A stretch of 64,000 bases of DNA from Butyrivibrio sp. (GTDB lineage: Bacteria > Bacillota > Clostridia > Lachnospirales > Lachnospiraceae), in assembly GCA_017535785.1 (NCBI GenBank), contig JAFXTN010000008.1, positions 1-64,000 on the forward strand, given 5' to 3'. Below are positions 34,857-45,738 of this stretch, in pieces. The notes under the pieces are model-generated. The model saw only the letters and a program-made list of their open reading frames with translations, searched no databases and was not told where the DNA came from. The stretch's first letter is position 1. Each line of letters opens with the position of its first letter. The position numbers and the translations under genes are program-made.

Positions 34857-36239
34857 ATGAAAAGCAAAGTTATATCAGTAACATGCGCTGCCATTCTGGC
34901 ATTTTCACTTATAGGATGCGGAAGTAAGGAGGAAGATCCTTCAGCCCAAGTAGCAGCTACCGAGACTGAGACCACTGAGGCAACAGCCGAAGAAACCGTA
35001 GAAGTAAAAGGAACCTTCGTAAAAATGAACATTCCTTACGGAGAATTTTTCGCTGCCGAGTTTGAGGGCGGAGACGGAGTAGACGCAGTTTCAAGTGCAA
35101 CTATGAACAAGGCCTCAAACGAGAAGCTCACAGGCGGAACTTATCATCTTGAAGACAACAGCAAGATCTTGGGTGTAAGTTTCCCTGTCTGTGTCCCCGA
35201 AGGAACAACACTCGATGAAAGCTTAAAAGAAGACGATGAAGAAGCTTTATATTCGGCACCGGATCATTCATATGTCGCAATTACAGAAGCTCCTGCCAAT
35301 TACAAGGAACTCACTGTTGACGATTCCGGAAAATATTCATTCGGAAAGACAGTCGGAGATGCAGAGGATTTTGATTCAAGCAACGCAAGCATCAATACCG
35401 CTACATTCTGGGGAGATTATGAGATAGATCTCGATGAGTCTCTTTCAGAGCAGGTTGTATTTGCCGCAAGCATCCATACAACAGACGGAAAGACCTACGC
35501 TATGCGTTCTCTTGAAAACGTTTGGAGAGGCTTTGAGATCGCATTTGCGACAACGGATAAATATGAAGAGCCTCACGGGAATATCGTTGCATATCAGCCT
35601 TACGAAGATCTTCCCGGAAAGACTGTCGACGAGATCGTTCTTTATACAAAAGATGGTGTAAAAAAAGCTGCTGTAAATCTTTACCTTCCTTTGAAATTTG
35701 AGAACGAGATAAAGGTAGAGGACGCCACACAAAAAAGCGGGACTACAACCGTTAAGCTTGACGGATTCCCTGAGGATTATGATCTTGAGTATGAAGTGGA
35801 AGGCGACAGCAAAGACATTGTATGTGACGGTACAAACATCACATGGAAGGATGCTATTGCAGGAAAATACACACTTAAGGTAAGCGATAAATCGGGAGTA
35901 TACGCTCCTTACACAAGTGAGTTCGTTCTTTCTACAGATAAGGCCGTAGCGGAAGCTTCCGAAGATGGTGTAAAAAAAGCTGACGATGCAACAGATGATG
36001 AGTTCGCTGCATACATCAAAAATATTGAAAAATACGATGTTAACGGAACGGAAGTATCAGGAGCTGGTCACCACGGAGCCAAGATCGTCAAAGAAGACGG
36101 AACGGTTGATAAGACACTTTCGAAGGTTTTCGACAAAGAAGGAAGCTACAAAGTTGTTGTAAAGTCGGCTGGATATCCCGATGTGACGCTTAATGTGGAG
36201 ATCACAGAGGTGGCTCCTTCCGAAGAAGGAAAGAAATAA
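34857..36239 (+). CDS. Secreted lipoprotein (Tp47-like) with a possible FMN-attachment motif
   Basis: A 460-residue lipoprotein; lipobox LIGC with Cys near residue 21. After an acidic linker the sequence KMNIPYGEFFAAE and GVDAVSSATMNK recalls lachnospiral proteins annotated as penicillin-binding Tp47-domain proteins. DAVSSAT resembles the ApbE flavinylation motif Dxx(S/T)GAT except Ser for Gly. C-terminal part: Ig-like beta domains. It precedes a membrane reductase with a true DTVSGAT motif and follows two iron-box-like sites, so extracellular electron transfer to iron is my inference. Confidence 0.65.
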   Translation: MKSKVISVTCAAILAFSLIGCGSKEEDPSAQVAATETETTEATAEETVEVKGTFVKMNIPYGEFFAAEFEGGDGVDAVSSATMNKASNEKLTGGTYHLEDNSKILGVSFPVCVPEGTTLDESLKEDDEEALYSAPDHSYVAITEAPANYKELTVDDSGKYSFGKTVGDAEDFDSSNASINTATFWGDYEIDLDESLSEQVVFAASIHTTDGKTYAMRSLENVWRGFEIAFATTDKYEEPHGNIVAYQPYEDLPGKTVDEIVLYTKDGVKKAAVNLYLPLKFENEIKVEDATQKSGTTTVKLDGFPEDYDLEYEVEGDSKDIVCDGTNITWKDAIAGKYTLKVSDKSGVYAPYTSEFVLSTDKAVAEASEDGVKKADDATDDEFAAYIKNIEKYDVNGTEVSGAGHHGAKIVKEDGTVDKTLSKVFDKEGSYKVVVKSAGYPDVTLNVEITEVAPSEEGKK

Positions 36240-36272
36240 TATTCATTTCACAAAGAAAGGAACAGTACCGCC

Positions 36273-37364
36273 ATGGTGTTTTTCTTATCTCTTTTAACGG
36301 CTGTATTGTTTGTCCTTTTGTTTGAGAAACCCCTTAAAAAGAATCCCATACCGTTTTATGTGATTTCAGCGATACTGTCCCTTGCAACGATCATTATCCA
36401 GATGCAGGGGATAGTTTTCGGCGGGGTTATGGGTAAATACATATTTCCTATGTTCAGTAAAGCGGGGCTTGGAACCGCATTTTTTGTTCTGGTCATGTAC
36501 GCCGCAACATTTAAGAACGGCTCCGAACCCATAAAGCTTCTCATGCCCATAAGAGGACAACTGTCAATAATAGCTTCTATTTTGGTATTGGGTCATGTTT
36601 TTTCTATTTCAGGAATATTTTCTCCGGAAAAGACGCTTTTATACATCCTGTCAGTCACAATGTTTATCATCATGATCCCATTGTTCATAACTTCTTTTAA
36701 CCTGATCAGAAAAAAGATGAATGCAAAGGTATGGAAGAACTTGCAACGCTTTGCCTATATCTTTTATCTGTTTATTTATTTTCATATTTTGCTTTTATAT
36801 GTCCGCGGAGCCATCAGGGGAGATTTGAGATCAACATTAAATATATTTGTTTATTCGATTATTTTTCTGTGGTATTTTATAAGTAGACCTTTGAAAGCAT
36901 ACAGTGTCAAGCATAAGGATTTTGATCTCAACAGATACAGATATATATCACTTATCTTGGTCGTATTTGTATCGCTTGGGATATACGGATACATGCTTGG
37001 TGCCGCTGACCATGCAAGGGACGAAAGCACAAAGAGTGTTGCCGAAACAATCTCTTTTGCCGAATCGGAGGATGCAAGTAAAGAGCCGGCACCTGTTGTC
37101 GAGGATGGGATTTACAGCTCAACCTGCTTTGGATATGCAGGAGACATAACTGTTGAGATAAAGGTTGAGAATGGCGAGGTTGTCGATATTTCTCTTCCCG
37201 ATTATGGAGATGAGGAAGATTACAAGCACTTTTCCGAGGATGTCATAGAGGAACTTAAGAAAGATCCGCTGGCCGACGCAGACACCGTAAGCGGAGCAAC
37301 ATTTTCAACACAGGCTGTGATAGACGCATATAACGATGCACTTAAAAAAGCGGGGCTTAAGTAA
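36273..37364 (+). CDS. Ferric-reductase-like transmembrane protein with FMN-binding domain
   Basis: A 363-residue protein: about seven membrane helices (residues 1-255), two of which hold His in LGHVFSIS and FIYFHILLLYVRG as in haem-bearing ferric-reductase-like domains, and an external FMN_bind domain at about 275-363 (DGIYSSTCFGYAGDITVEIKV). DTVSGAT near residue 340 is the exact ApbE target pattern, with Thr the expected FMN attachment site. It should pass electrons from the membrane to an outside acceptor, plausibly Fe(III). No apbE is in the window. Confidence 0.75.
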   Translation: MVFFLSLLTAVLFVLLFEKPLKKNPIPFYVISAILSLATIIIQMQGIVFGGVMGKYIFPMFSKAGLGTAFFVLVMYAATFKNGSEPIKLLMPIRGQLSIIASILVLGHVFSISGIFSPEKTLLYILSVTMFIIMIPLFITSFNLIRKKMNAKVWKNLQRFAYIFYLFIYFHILLLYVRGAIRGDLRSTLNIFVYSIIFLWYFISRPLKAYSVKHKDFDLNRYRYISLILVVFVSLGIYGYMLGAADHARDESTKSVAETISFAESEDASKEPAPVVEDGIYSSTCFGYAGDITVEIKVENGEVVDISLPDYGDEEDYKHFSEDVIEELKKDPLADADTVSGATFSTQAVIDAYNDALKKAGLK

Positions 37365-37422
37365 GAAACAAAAGACATTTTGAGAATCTTTTTCATTAAG
37401 GCCCAAAGTAAAAACCAATTCG

Positions 37423-37451
37423 TTGACACGCCCAAAGCGGAATAATAGAAT
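37423..37451 (+). promoter_or_regulatory. Sigma-A promoter of the enolase gene
   Basis: TTGACA (37423-37428), 17 bp, TAGAAT (37446-37451). The iron-box-like site starts 8 bp after the -10, covering the transcription start. Confidence 0.75.
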
Positions 37452-37453
37452 AG

Positions 37454-38812
<1,359 letters not shown>

Positions 38813-38855
38813 TACGTAAGCAGTCCCCAATTAATATAATAGGTTTTTTCATAAG

Positions 38856-38892
38856 GTCTCATGGTGGCAGATGATACTGACTACCATGAGAC
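38856..38892 (+). terminator. Intercistronic hairpin between enolase and ECF genes
   Basis: GTCTCATGGT (38856-38865) and ACCATGAGAC (38883-38892), perfect 10 bp with a 17-bp loop, followed only by TATTTACG. It is a weak terminator or an RNA-processing hairpin, so part of the enolase transcript may read into the transporter operon. Confidence 0.5.
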
Positions 38893-38930
38893 TATTTACG
38901 TAGAAAGTCAGAAGACTTGGGAGGAAAAGT

Positions 38931-39506
38931 ATGAAATTAAAAACTAAAGATATGATCTATGCAGGAGCTTTTGCGGCACTTTATGTTGTTGCCGTTTTGA
39001 TAATCATGATGTTGGTTGGAACAATACCGATCATATATATCGCATGTCCGCTTATACTCGGTGTTTTCTTAGGCGCAATCTATCTTTTGAGTGTTCTGAA
39101 AGTAAGAAAATTCGGAGCAGCTCTTTTGATGGCTGTATTGTTTGCTTGTATAGCAACAGGCTTTGATCCGATCGCGTTTTCCGTTTGCATCGTAAGTGCG
39201 CTGGCTGCTGAGCTTTGCATGGCTCTCGGAAAATATCAGTCAAAGAAAATGTATGTTATATCTTATGTGTTTTTCAACTTTATAACAGCAGCAAACTTCT
39301 TCAAAATCCTCATTGCCAAGGATGCCTATATAGCAGGCGTCAGAGCAATGGTCGGTGATGATTTTGCTGACGGAATGAGCAAGCTTGTCACACCTTGGTG
39401 GGCTTGGATCATGATCATCGGATTTGCGATCGTGGGAGGAATCCTCGGCGGACTTCTCGGATCCAAGATCGTGAAAAAGCACTTTGAAAAAGCAGGGATC
39501 GTCTAA
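38931..39506 (+). CDS. MptD family ECF transporter S-component
   Basis: A 191-residue membrane protein with five to six helices, N-terminal KLKTKDMIYAGAFAALYVVA, and KSKIVKKHFEKAG-like C terminus. MptD proteins are substrate-capture units of group ECF transporters; members have been linked to haem or metal-chelate uptake in lactic acid bacteria and streptococci. It heads operon A: S, T, fused ATPase/exporter, exporter. A paralogue ends operon B at 48806. Confidence 0.85.
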   Translation: MKLKTKDMIYAGAFAALYVVAVLIIMMLVGTIPIIYIACPLILGVFLGAIYLLSVLKVRKFGAALLMAVLFACIATGFDPIAFSVCIVSALAAELCMALGKYQSKKMYVISYVFFNFITAANFFKILIAKDAYIAGVRAMVGDDFADGMSKLVTPWWAWIMIIGFAIVGGILGGLLGSKIVKKHFEKAGIV

Positions 39507-39517
39507 GGGGATAAGCG

Positions 39518-40234
39518 ATGTTTACCGGCAATGATAATTCGATAATAAAAGCAGATCCAAGAACAAAACTTTTGTTACTCATTATTTCCATGATCATTCC
39601 GCTTAAGTGCGTGACGATTTTTCCGTCTCTTGTTTATGCGGCCCTTCTTTGCGTGATGCTGTTTTTGGAAGGTGAAAAGTATTTATCTGTAATAAGCTTT
39701 GTTGCTGCAATGATAATAATGTGCTTATATGCCGGCGCGGCTAAGGGCGGCTTTGGCTCGCTCCTAAATATGATATGCATGTCGGTCATGCTCCTTATCA
39801 GATTCTTTTGCCCGATCACCATGGCTCTTATGCTGTTTACAAAGACAACCGACATGTCGCATCTTATTTCTTCTTTTCAAAAGATGCATCTTCCGATGGT
39901 TTTTGTCATTCCATTCGTGGTCCTTATAAGGTTTATCCCGACCATATTTGACGAGTGGGACGGGATAAAGAAAGCCATGCTCTTTAGAGGGATTGAATTT
40001 AAGCTAAAGAGTTTTCTTACCAAGCCCATTCAGATAATCGAGTACACCATGGTTCCGCTTCTTTTTTGTTCGGTTGAACTTATGGATGAACTTGCATCGT
40101 CGGCAATGGCAAGAGGACTCGACAGTGACAGACAAAGAAGCTCGTACGTTGAAGCGAGGCTCGGGGCCTACGATTTTCTTGTGATCCTGGTATTTGTCGG
40201 CTTTCTGGCGTACATGCTTTTTATTTACCAATGA
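39518..40234 (+). CDS. ECF transporter T-component (CbiQ/EcfT family)
   Basis: A 238-residue membrane protein. IIKADPRTKLLLLIISMI is the conserved N terminus, LIRFIPTIFDEWDGIKKAMLFRG contains the first coupling helix, and SSAMARGLDS holds the ARG coupling motif that docks onto the ATPases. Starts 11 bp after the S-component gene. Confidence 0.88.
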   Translation: MFTGNDNSIIKADPRTKLLLLIISMIIPLKCVTIFPSLVYAALLCVMLFLEGEKYLSVISFVAAMIIMCLYAGAAKGGFGSLLNMICMSVMLLIRFFCPITMALMLFTKTTDMSHLISSFQKMHLPMVFVIPFVVLIRFIPTIFDEWDGIKKAMLFRGIEFKLKSFLTKPIQIIEYTMVPLLFCSVELMDELASSAMARGLDSDRQRSSYVEARLGAYDFLVILVFVGFLAYMLFIYQ

Positions 40235-40244
40235 AGAGGTTGAA

Positions 40245-43200
40245 ATGATAAAGATAGAAGATGTTTCATTCAATTATACCGGTGACAAAACGGGCAGCAA
40301 TGGAATAAAAAATATAAATCTTACGATAAACAAAGGCGAATTCGTGGTTCTTTGCGGAAAGAGCGGATGCGGAAAGACAACTCTGACACGAGTGATCAAT
40401 GGCTTGATACCTCACTTTTATGAAGGAGAGATGGAAGGATCCGTATACATCGATGATGCAAATATTACAAAGCAGTCTCTTTCCGATATCTCCACACTTG
40501 TGGGTTCGGTTTTTCAAAATCCGAAAAGCCAGTTTTTCCATGTAGACACGACCGGAGAGCTTTTATTTGGATGTGAGAATCACAACATGTCAAAAGAGCT
40601 GATGGAGGAGAGGCTTAACGAAACAGCAGATGTTCTTCAGATAAGACCTTTACTTAACAGGAATATCTTTGAACTGTCGGGAGGAGAAAAACAGCAGATA
40701 GCGTGCGGATCCGTATACGCTTCCGATCCCGAGATATTTGTTATGGATGAACCCACGTCAAACCTTGACAGAAAGGCGATCAACAGACTTCATCACATAT
40801 TGGAGAAGCTTAAAAGCGACGGGAAAACTATCGTGATCTCAGAGCATCGCTTGTATTTCCTTATAGATCTGGCTGACAGATTTATCTATGTAAAAGATGG
40901 GGAGATAGCGGGTGAATATACGGCGGAGGAATTCAGAGAGTTTCCAAATGAAAAGCTTTTTGAGATGGGGCTCAGAACAACAGATCTTTCCACTGTTAAG
41001 GGGCATCCTTTGGAAGGAAAGCCTTCGAAACCTGTTGTAACGATGAGCGATCTTTCGTGTCAGCGAAACAATTCCACGATCCTTGATGTTGATGACTTAA
41101 AGCTTCCAAAGAATAGCGTTGTTGCTTTCATCGGGGATAACGGAACGGGGAAGAGCACATTGGCGGAAGCGCTCTGCGGCGTACTTGGATCGATGGGAAC
41201 CGTGAGCATAGATGACACGATCATGGATGACAAGCAAAGAGCCAAAGCATGTTTCATGGTAATGCAGGATGTAAACAGACAGCTCTTTTGTGAATCGGTT
41301 CTCGATGAGCTGAAACTGAACAGTGATGTAAGTGATGAACAGGAACTGACTGTCCTTGAAAGACTGGGAATAGATGGGCTTAAGGATAGGCATCCGTCAT
41401 CACTCTCCGGAGGGCAAAAACAGAGAGTTGCGATCGCATCTGCAATCTGCTCCGGTAAAAAGATCATTTTTTATGATGAACCTACAAGCGGACTCGACTA
41501 TGAAGGGATGGAGAATTTTTCCAAGATCATAAGAAACACAGAGTCCGAGGTGGAAGCATCGATAATAATAACTCATGACCTTGAACTTATATTAAACTGC
41601 TGCACTCACGTTGTGCATATGGAAAAGGGAAGACTCGTATCCGTATATCCGTTGGATGAAGCAGGTATTGATAAAGTCAGATATTACTTCACGACTGAAA
41701 GTGAAGAGGCACATACGACTAAAAGAGGATCCGGCTCAGCGATGAACAGGATCATAGAAAGAATGGGCGCGTACAAGAAGCATTTTTATGCGGCCATAAT
41801 CTGCATGATACTTGGAGTTGCGGCAAGTATATTTCCTTATGCGATGCTTTATAAGATAACAGGGAAGGTCCTTTCGGAAGATGTTTTCTCTATAAGGGAT
41901 GTATTTCTTCCGATACTCGGAATATTTTTTGGAAATATATTTTACGGTCTTTTTTATACTAAGGGACTTTCACTTTCGCATATAGCTGCTTTTAACACCC
42001 TTCAGGCGATAAGGATAAAGTTAAAGGATAAGCTGAACAAGCAGCCCATTGGGACAATAAGACAGATCGGTACGGGTGCTCTAAAAAAGATTTTCACAGA
42101 TGATATCGAAGACATAGAGGTCATCCTGGCACATGCGATCCCCGAAGGGATATCCAATCTTCTGGTGTCGCTCGGAATTCTTGTTTTTATGTTCAGTATA
42201 AATTTCCAGCTTGCACTTGTTGCATTCTGTGCTGTTCCGCTGGGGCTTCTTTGCATGAAGCGGATGTATGACGACGGCGTTGAGAGAATGGGTGGTTATT
42301 TTGCTGCCGCGAAGAGAATGAATAACGCGATCGTAGAGTACATAAACGGAATGGAAGTTGTGAAGGTATTTAATTACCAGAGTGAGTCGTACAAGAGTTA
42401 TGAAGCAAGCGTGGTCAACTATAAGAACCTTAGCTTGTCGTGGTATAGGGCGTGCTGGCCTTGGATCGCTCTTTATATGAGCCTTCTTCCCAACATGCTG
42501 TTGTTTGCTCTTCCGGTAGGAACTGTTCTTATAATGTCCGGCGTCGTGGCGATCAATGATTTCATACTTATTATCTGCATGTCGCTTGCAATAGGACCTC
42601 ATCTGCTCAGGGCACTTTCCTTTGCATCTTATGTGACTCAGATAAATTATAAGATACAGGCCCTTGAAAGAGTTCTGGACAGAGCAGAGCTGCGTGAAGG
42701 AACAGAGTCTTTTACAGGCGATGAGCAGCTTGATGTTGAATTTAAAAATGTTCATTTTTCATATAATGACAACGAAGTTCTGAAGGACGTAAGCTTTGTA
42801 GCGAAAGCGGGAGAAATGACTGCGGTTGTCGGAGAGTCGGGAAGCGGTAAGTCTACAATAGCAAGGCTTCTTGCGCATCAGTATGATACCGACGGAGGAA
42901 GCATAACTGTCGGAGGGAAAAAGATCACAGATCTGAGCCTGTCCGAGCTAAATTCAAAGATTTCTTTCGTGTCGCAGGAGATATTTCTTTTTAACAGAAG
43001 CATCATGGAGAACATCAGGATCGGAAATCCGGGTGCCACAGATAAGATGGTGCTTGAAGCGGCAAGGAAAGCGGCTTGCGATGAGTTTATAGAGAAGCTG
43101 CCTTTAGGCTATCAGACTAAAGCAGGAGATGCCGGAAAGAAATTATCAGGTGGGGAGAGACAGAGAATAGCGCTTGCAAGGGCTATTTTAAAGGATGCGC

Positions 43201-43499
43201 CGATCGTGATCCTGGATGAAGCAACATCGTCCATAGATCTCGAGAACGAAGATAAGATCAACAAGGCTATAGATGAGATCATAAAAGGGAAAACAGTTAT
43301 TGTCATTGCGCATAAATTGAGTGCCATGAGAAACGCAGATAAATTCGTACTTATCCAAAACGGTAAAGTAGTAGGCGAAGGAAATAAGACTGAGATCATG
43401 AAGGACGCATACTTTAAGCAGCTTTACAAGCTGTCTAAAAATGCTGAAGAATGGATGGTCAATAACTTCGGGGACATCAAGGAGGATAAGGCTATATGA
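40245..43499 (+). CDS. Fusion of paired ECF ATPases with an ABC-exporter-type half transporter
   Basis: A 1084-residue protein with three ATPase domains. Residues 1-475 are an EcfA-like tandem: Walker A GKSGCGKTT (38-46) and GDNGTGKST (297-305), each with LSGGEKQQ or LSGGQKQR signature. From residue 500 (MNRIIERMGAYKKHFY) comes a complete type IV (MsbA-like) half transporter with six helices and an ATPase (GESGSGKST near 863, LSGGERQRIALARAILKDAPIVILDEATSSID). The join lies exactly where a free half transporter would start, and AGAGGA precedes ATG 41742 there, so separate translation is possible. ATG 40245 follows GAAGAGG. The partner half is the next gene. Confidence 0.9.
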   Translation: MIKIEDVSFNYTGDKTGSNGIKNINLTINKGEFVVLCGKSGCGKTTLTRVINGLIPHFYEGEMEGSVYIDDANITKQSLSDISTLVGSVFQNPKSQFFHVDTTGELLFGCENHNMSKELMEERLNETADVLQIRPLLNRNIFELSGGEKQQIACGSVYASDPEIFVMDEPTSNLDRKAINRLHHILEKLKSDGKTIVISEHRLYFLIDLADRFIYVKDGEIAGEYTAEEFREFPNEKLFEMGLRTTDLSTVKGHPLEGKPSKPVVTMSDLSCQRNNSTILDVDDLKLPKNSVVAFIGDNGTGKSTLAEALCGVLGSMGTVSIDDTIMDDKQRAKACFMVMQDVNRQLFCESVLDELKLNSDVSDEQELTVLERLGIDGLKDRHPSSLSGGQKQRVAIASAICSGKKIIFYDEPTSGLDYEGMENFSKIIRNTESEVEASIIITHDLELILNCCTHVVHMEKGRLVSVYPLDEAGIDKVRYYFTTESEEAHTTKRGSGSAMNRIIERMGAYKKHFYAAIICMILGVAASIFPYAMLYKITGKVLSEDVFSIRDVFLPILGIFFGNIFYGLFYTKGLSLSHIAAFNTLQAIRIKLKDKLNKQPIGTIRQIGTGALKKIFTDDIEDIEVILAHAIPEGISNLLVSLGILVFMFSINFQLALVAFCAVPLGLLCMKRMYDDGVERMGGYFAAAKRMNNAIVEYINGMEVVKVFNYQSESYKSYEASVVNYKNLSLSWYRACWPWIALYMSLLPNMLLFALPVGTVLIMSGVVAINDFILIICMSLAIGPHLLRALSFASYVTQINYKIQALERVLDRAELREGTESFTGDEQLDVEFKNVHFSYNDNEVLKDVSFVAKAGEMTAVVGESGSGKSTIARLLAHQYDTDGGSITVGGKKITDLSLSELNSKISFVSQEIFLFNRSIMENIRIGNPGATDKMVLEAARKAACDEFIEKLPLGYQTKAGDAGKKLSGGERQRIALARAILKDAPIVILDEATSSIDLENEDKINKAIDEIIKGKTVIVIAHKLSAMRNADKFVLIQNGKVVGEGNKTEIMKDAYFKQLYKLSKNAEEWMVNNFGDIKEDKAI

Positions 43500-45151
43500 T
43501 AAAGCAGATAAGAAGGATCATACATCTTTCAGGTAAATATAAGACGAGCTTAAGACTCTCATATTTCTTTTCCCTCCTTCGTTCGTTGTGCACATACAGC
43601 CCATATATGCTGAGTGTTTACATAATCAAGCTTTTGTATGAAAAAGAGATGACATCAGGAAAAGTGGGCATTATGATAGCTGTTATTGCGGCTCTGTTTG
43701 TGGGACAGGTGTTGTTTTCATATCTGTCTGACAGACTACAGTCGACGGCCGGATATAAGCTCTTTTCAGATCTTAGGATCAAGCTCGGAGAAAAACTCCG
43801 TCACATGCCTATGGGCTTTTTTACTGATGGAAATATAGGAAAGATAAGCACGGTTCTTGCAGTCGATATGGGATTTATCGAATCGAATTGCATGAATACG
43901 ATATCTTCCTTTGTCGGAGATCTATGTTCCGAGATCCTTATCATCGGATTCATGACTTTTTTGCATCCGTTGCTTGGAGCGCTTACGCTTGTAGTTGCGA
44001 TCATGATAGTGATCGCGGGAAACTTTGCCATGAAACATGAACAGGGAGAAGCGGACGGGAAACAGGCGCTGAATGAGGAGCTTTCAAGTCATGTCCTTGA
44101 ATATATCGAAGGAATGGGTGTTATAAAGTCCTACAACATGGTCGAGAGCGAATCTACCGACATAGAAAAAGCATTTGAGAAGATGAAAAAAGAGTGTATC
44201 GCTTTCGAAAGAAAAGTAACGCCTAACCTAAGGATCCTGGAGTTTGTGAATCTTTTGGGAGTCGTTCTTGTCATTTCTTTGTGCATAGGACTTTACGGTG
44301 CCGGTGAGCTGGAAAGATTCAGGACTCTTGCGGTATGTATTTTTTCATTTGGTGTTTTCAAACCGATCAAGGAAGTATATCTGCAGGTTACGAGGTTTGC
44401 TGTTATGAACAGCAGTCTTGATCGTATCGAAGAATTGTTTGAGCTTGAAGTTTTGGATGAAAAAGATATATCGACTATCCCGGACAGAGCGCCCGTGGGA
44501 ACTCCTGAGATTGAATTTAAAGATGTATCTTTTGCCTATGAAAAAGAGAGTGTACTTGAAAACGTATCGTTCAAGGTTGAAAAGAACACCATGGCTGCGC
44601 TTGTCGGACCTTCCGGAGGCGGAAAGAGTACAGTTGCGAGCCTGCTTACCAGATTTTGGGATGTTGAAAGCGGAAAGATAATGATCAGAGGCGTCGATAT
44701 AAGGGACGTTCCGATGGAAAATCTAATGGACAATATAAGCGTGGTATTTCAGAAGGTATATCTTTTCAAGGATTCAATATACAACAATATCAGGATGGGA
44801 AGGCCGGATGCTACTCGTGAAGAGATCATAGAGTGTGCAAGGAAGGCAAGATGCATGGAATTCATCGATAAGCTTCCGTACGGGATCGATACGGTCATAG
44901 GCGAAGGCGGTGCGAGTTTATCGGGGGGAGAAGCTCAGAGGGTCTCCATTGCGAGGTGTATTTTAAAAGATTCTCCTATAGTAATTTTGGATGAAGCTAC
45001 AGCAAGTATTGATGCAGATAACGAGGCGTATATTCAGGAGGCGCTGGATGAGCTTTGCCTTGGAAAGACGCTTTTGGTCATTGCGCATAGACTAAATACA
45101 ATAAAAAATGCCGATGTCGTGTATAAAGTGATGAACAAGACAGTGGCATAA
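43496..45151 (+). CDS. ABC-exporter-type half transporter (IrtB/YbtQ-like)
   Basis: A 551-residue half transporter: six helices at about 20-300 and an ATPase with GPSGGGKST (near 370), QKVYLFKDSI Q-loop, LSGGEAQRVSIARCILKDSPIVILDEATASID. ATGA overlap with the fusion gene implies a heterodimer with its C-terminal half. Such pairs with exporter fold but import role (IrtAB, YbtPQ) take up siderophores, which fits the iron context; export is the alternative. Confidence 0.88.
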   Translation: MIKQIRRIIHLSGKYKTSLRLSYFFSLLRSLCTYSPYMLSVYIIKLLYEKEMTSGKVGIMIAVIAALFVGQVLFSYLSDRLQSTAGYKLFSDLRIKLGEKLRHMPMGFFTDGNIGKISTVLAVDMGFIESNCMNTISSFVGDLCSEILIIGFMTFLHPLLGALTLVVAIMIVIAGNFAMKHEQGEADGKQALNEELSSHVLEYIEGMGVIKSYNMVESESTDIEKAFEKMKKECIAFERKVTPNLRILEFVNLLGVVLVISLCIGLYGAGELERFRTLAVCIFSFGVFKPIKEVYLQVTRFAVMNSSLDRIEELFELEVLDEKDISTIPDRAPVGTPEIEFKDVSFAYEKESVLENVSFKVEKNTMAALVGPSGGGKSTVASLLTRFWDVESGKIMIRGVDIRDVPMENLMDNISVVFQKVYLFKDSIYNNIRMGRPDATREEIIECARKARCMEFIDKLPYGIDTVIGEGGASLSGGEAQRVSIARCILKDSPIVILDEATASIDADNEAYIQEALDELCLGKTLLVIAHRLNTIKNADVVYKVMNKTVA

Positions 45152-45155
45152 ATGC

Positions 45156-45192
45156 AAAAATGCCGCCACTTGGGAAGAGTGTCGGCATTTTT
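45156..45192 (+). terminator. Rho-independent terminator of operon A
   Basis: AAAAATGCCG-CACT and AGTG-CGGCATTTTT pair with one internal mismatch around TGGGAAG. The A- and T-runs on each side make it bidirectional, so it can also serve the flavodoxin gene read from the other strand. Confidence 0.88.
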
Positions 45193-45246
45193 GAATATAT
45201 TTTCCTAATACGGAGGAAGTTGTAGTGTGTATCTGATTAAGTTAAG

Positions 45247-45678
45247 TTACGCCTGTGCAAGCTGTCTTCCGAGATCTTCGCACTTAGAGATTCCGTCTTC
45301 GTCGGGAGCGCTGTTTACGATAAGGCCCTCACCGCCGATGATAGTAGCGCCTGCAGCTGTAAGTCTGTCCTGCCAATCGCGCATCCACTGACCGTCGCCC
45401 CAGCCGTATGAACCAAAGAGAGCGATCTTCTTGCCGCTTGCGAAACCTTCGTACTCAGCCATGAAAGGCTCAACTGTTCCTTCCTCAAGAACTTCAGCGC
45501 CCATAGCGGGGCATCCGAATGCGATAACAGACTCCTTTGCTGCGTCTGCTACGCTGATAGCGTCAAATGTAAGAACCTCAGCCTCACCGCCTGCAGCATT
45601 GATTCCGTTTGCTACAGCATCAGCCATTGCCTGAGTATTTCCGCTTCCTGTCCAAAAGATTACTTTTACTTTACTCAT
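45247..45678 (-). CDS. Short-chain flavodoxin
   Basis: A 143-residue flavodoxin, an FMN electron carrier that replaces ferredoxin when iron is scarce. FMN phosphate loop TGSGNTQAMA (residues 10-19), GCPAMGAEVLEEG loop and GSYGWGDGQWMRDW (aromatic flanking the flavin). The predicted promoter (TTGATT, 17 bp, TAACTT on the minus strand) is covered by an iron-box-like site, and a Fur box lies further upstream. Confidence 0.95.
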   Translation of the reverse strand: MSKVKVIFWTGSGNTQAMADAVANGINAAGGEAEVLTFDAISVADAAKESVIAFGCPAMGAEVLEEGTVEPFMAEYEGFASGKKIALFGSYGWGDGQWMRDWQDRLTAAGATIIGGEGLIVNSAPDEDGISKCEDLGRQLAQA

Positions 45679-45738
45679 GTTGTTATCATCCTTTCTGAGT
45701 ATTTAATGTAAAAAAGAGAATTGTCTCTTGAAAAATAA

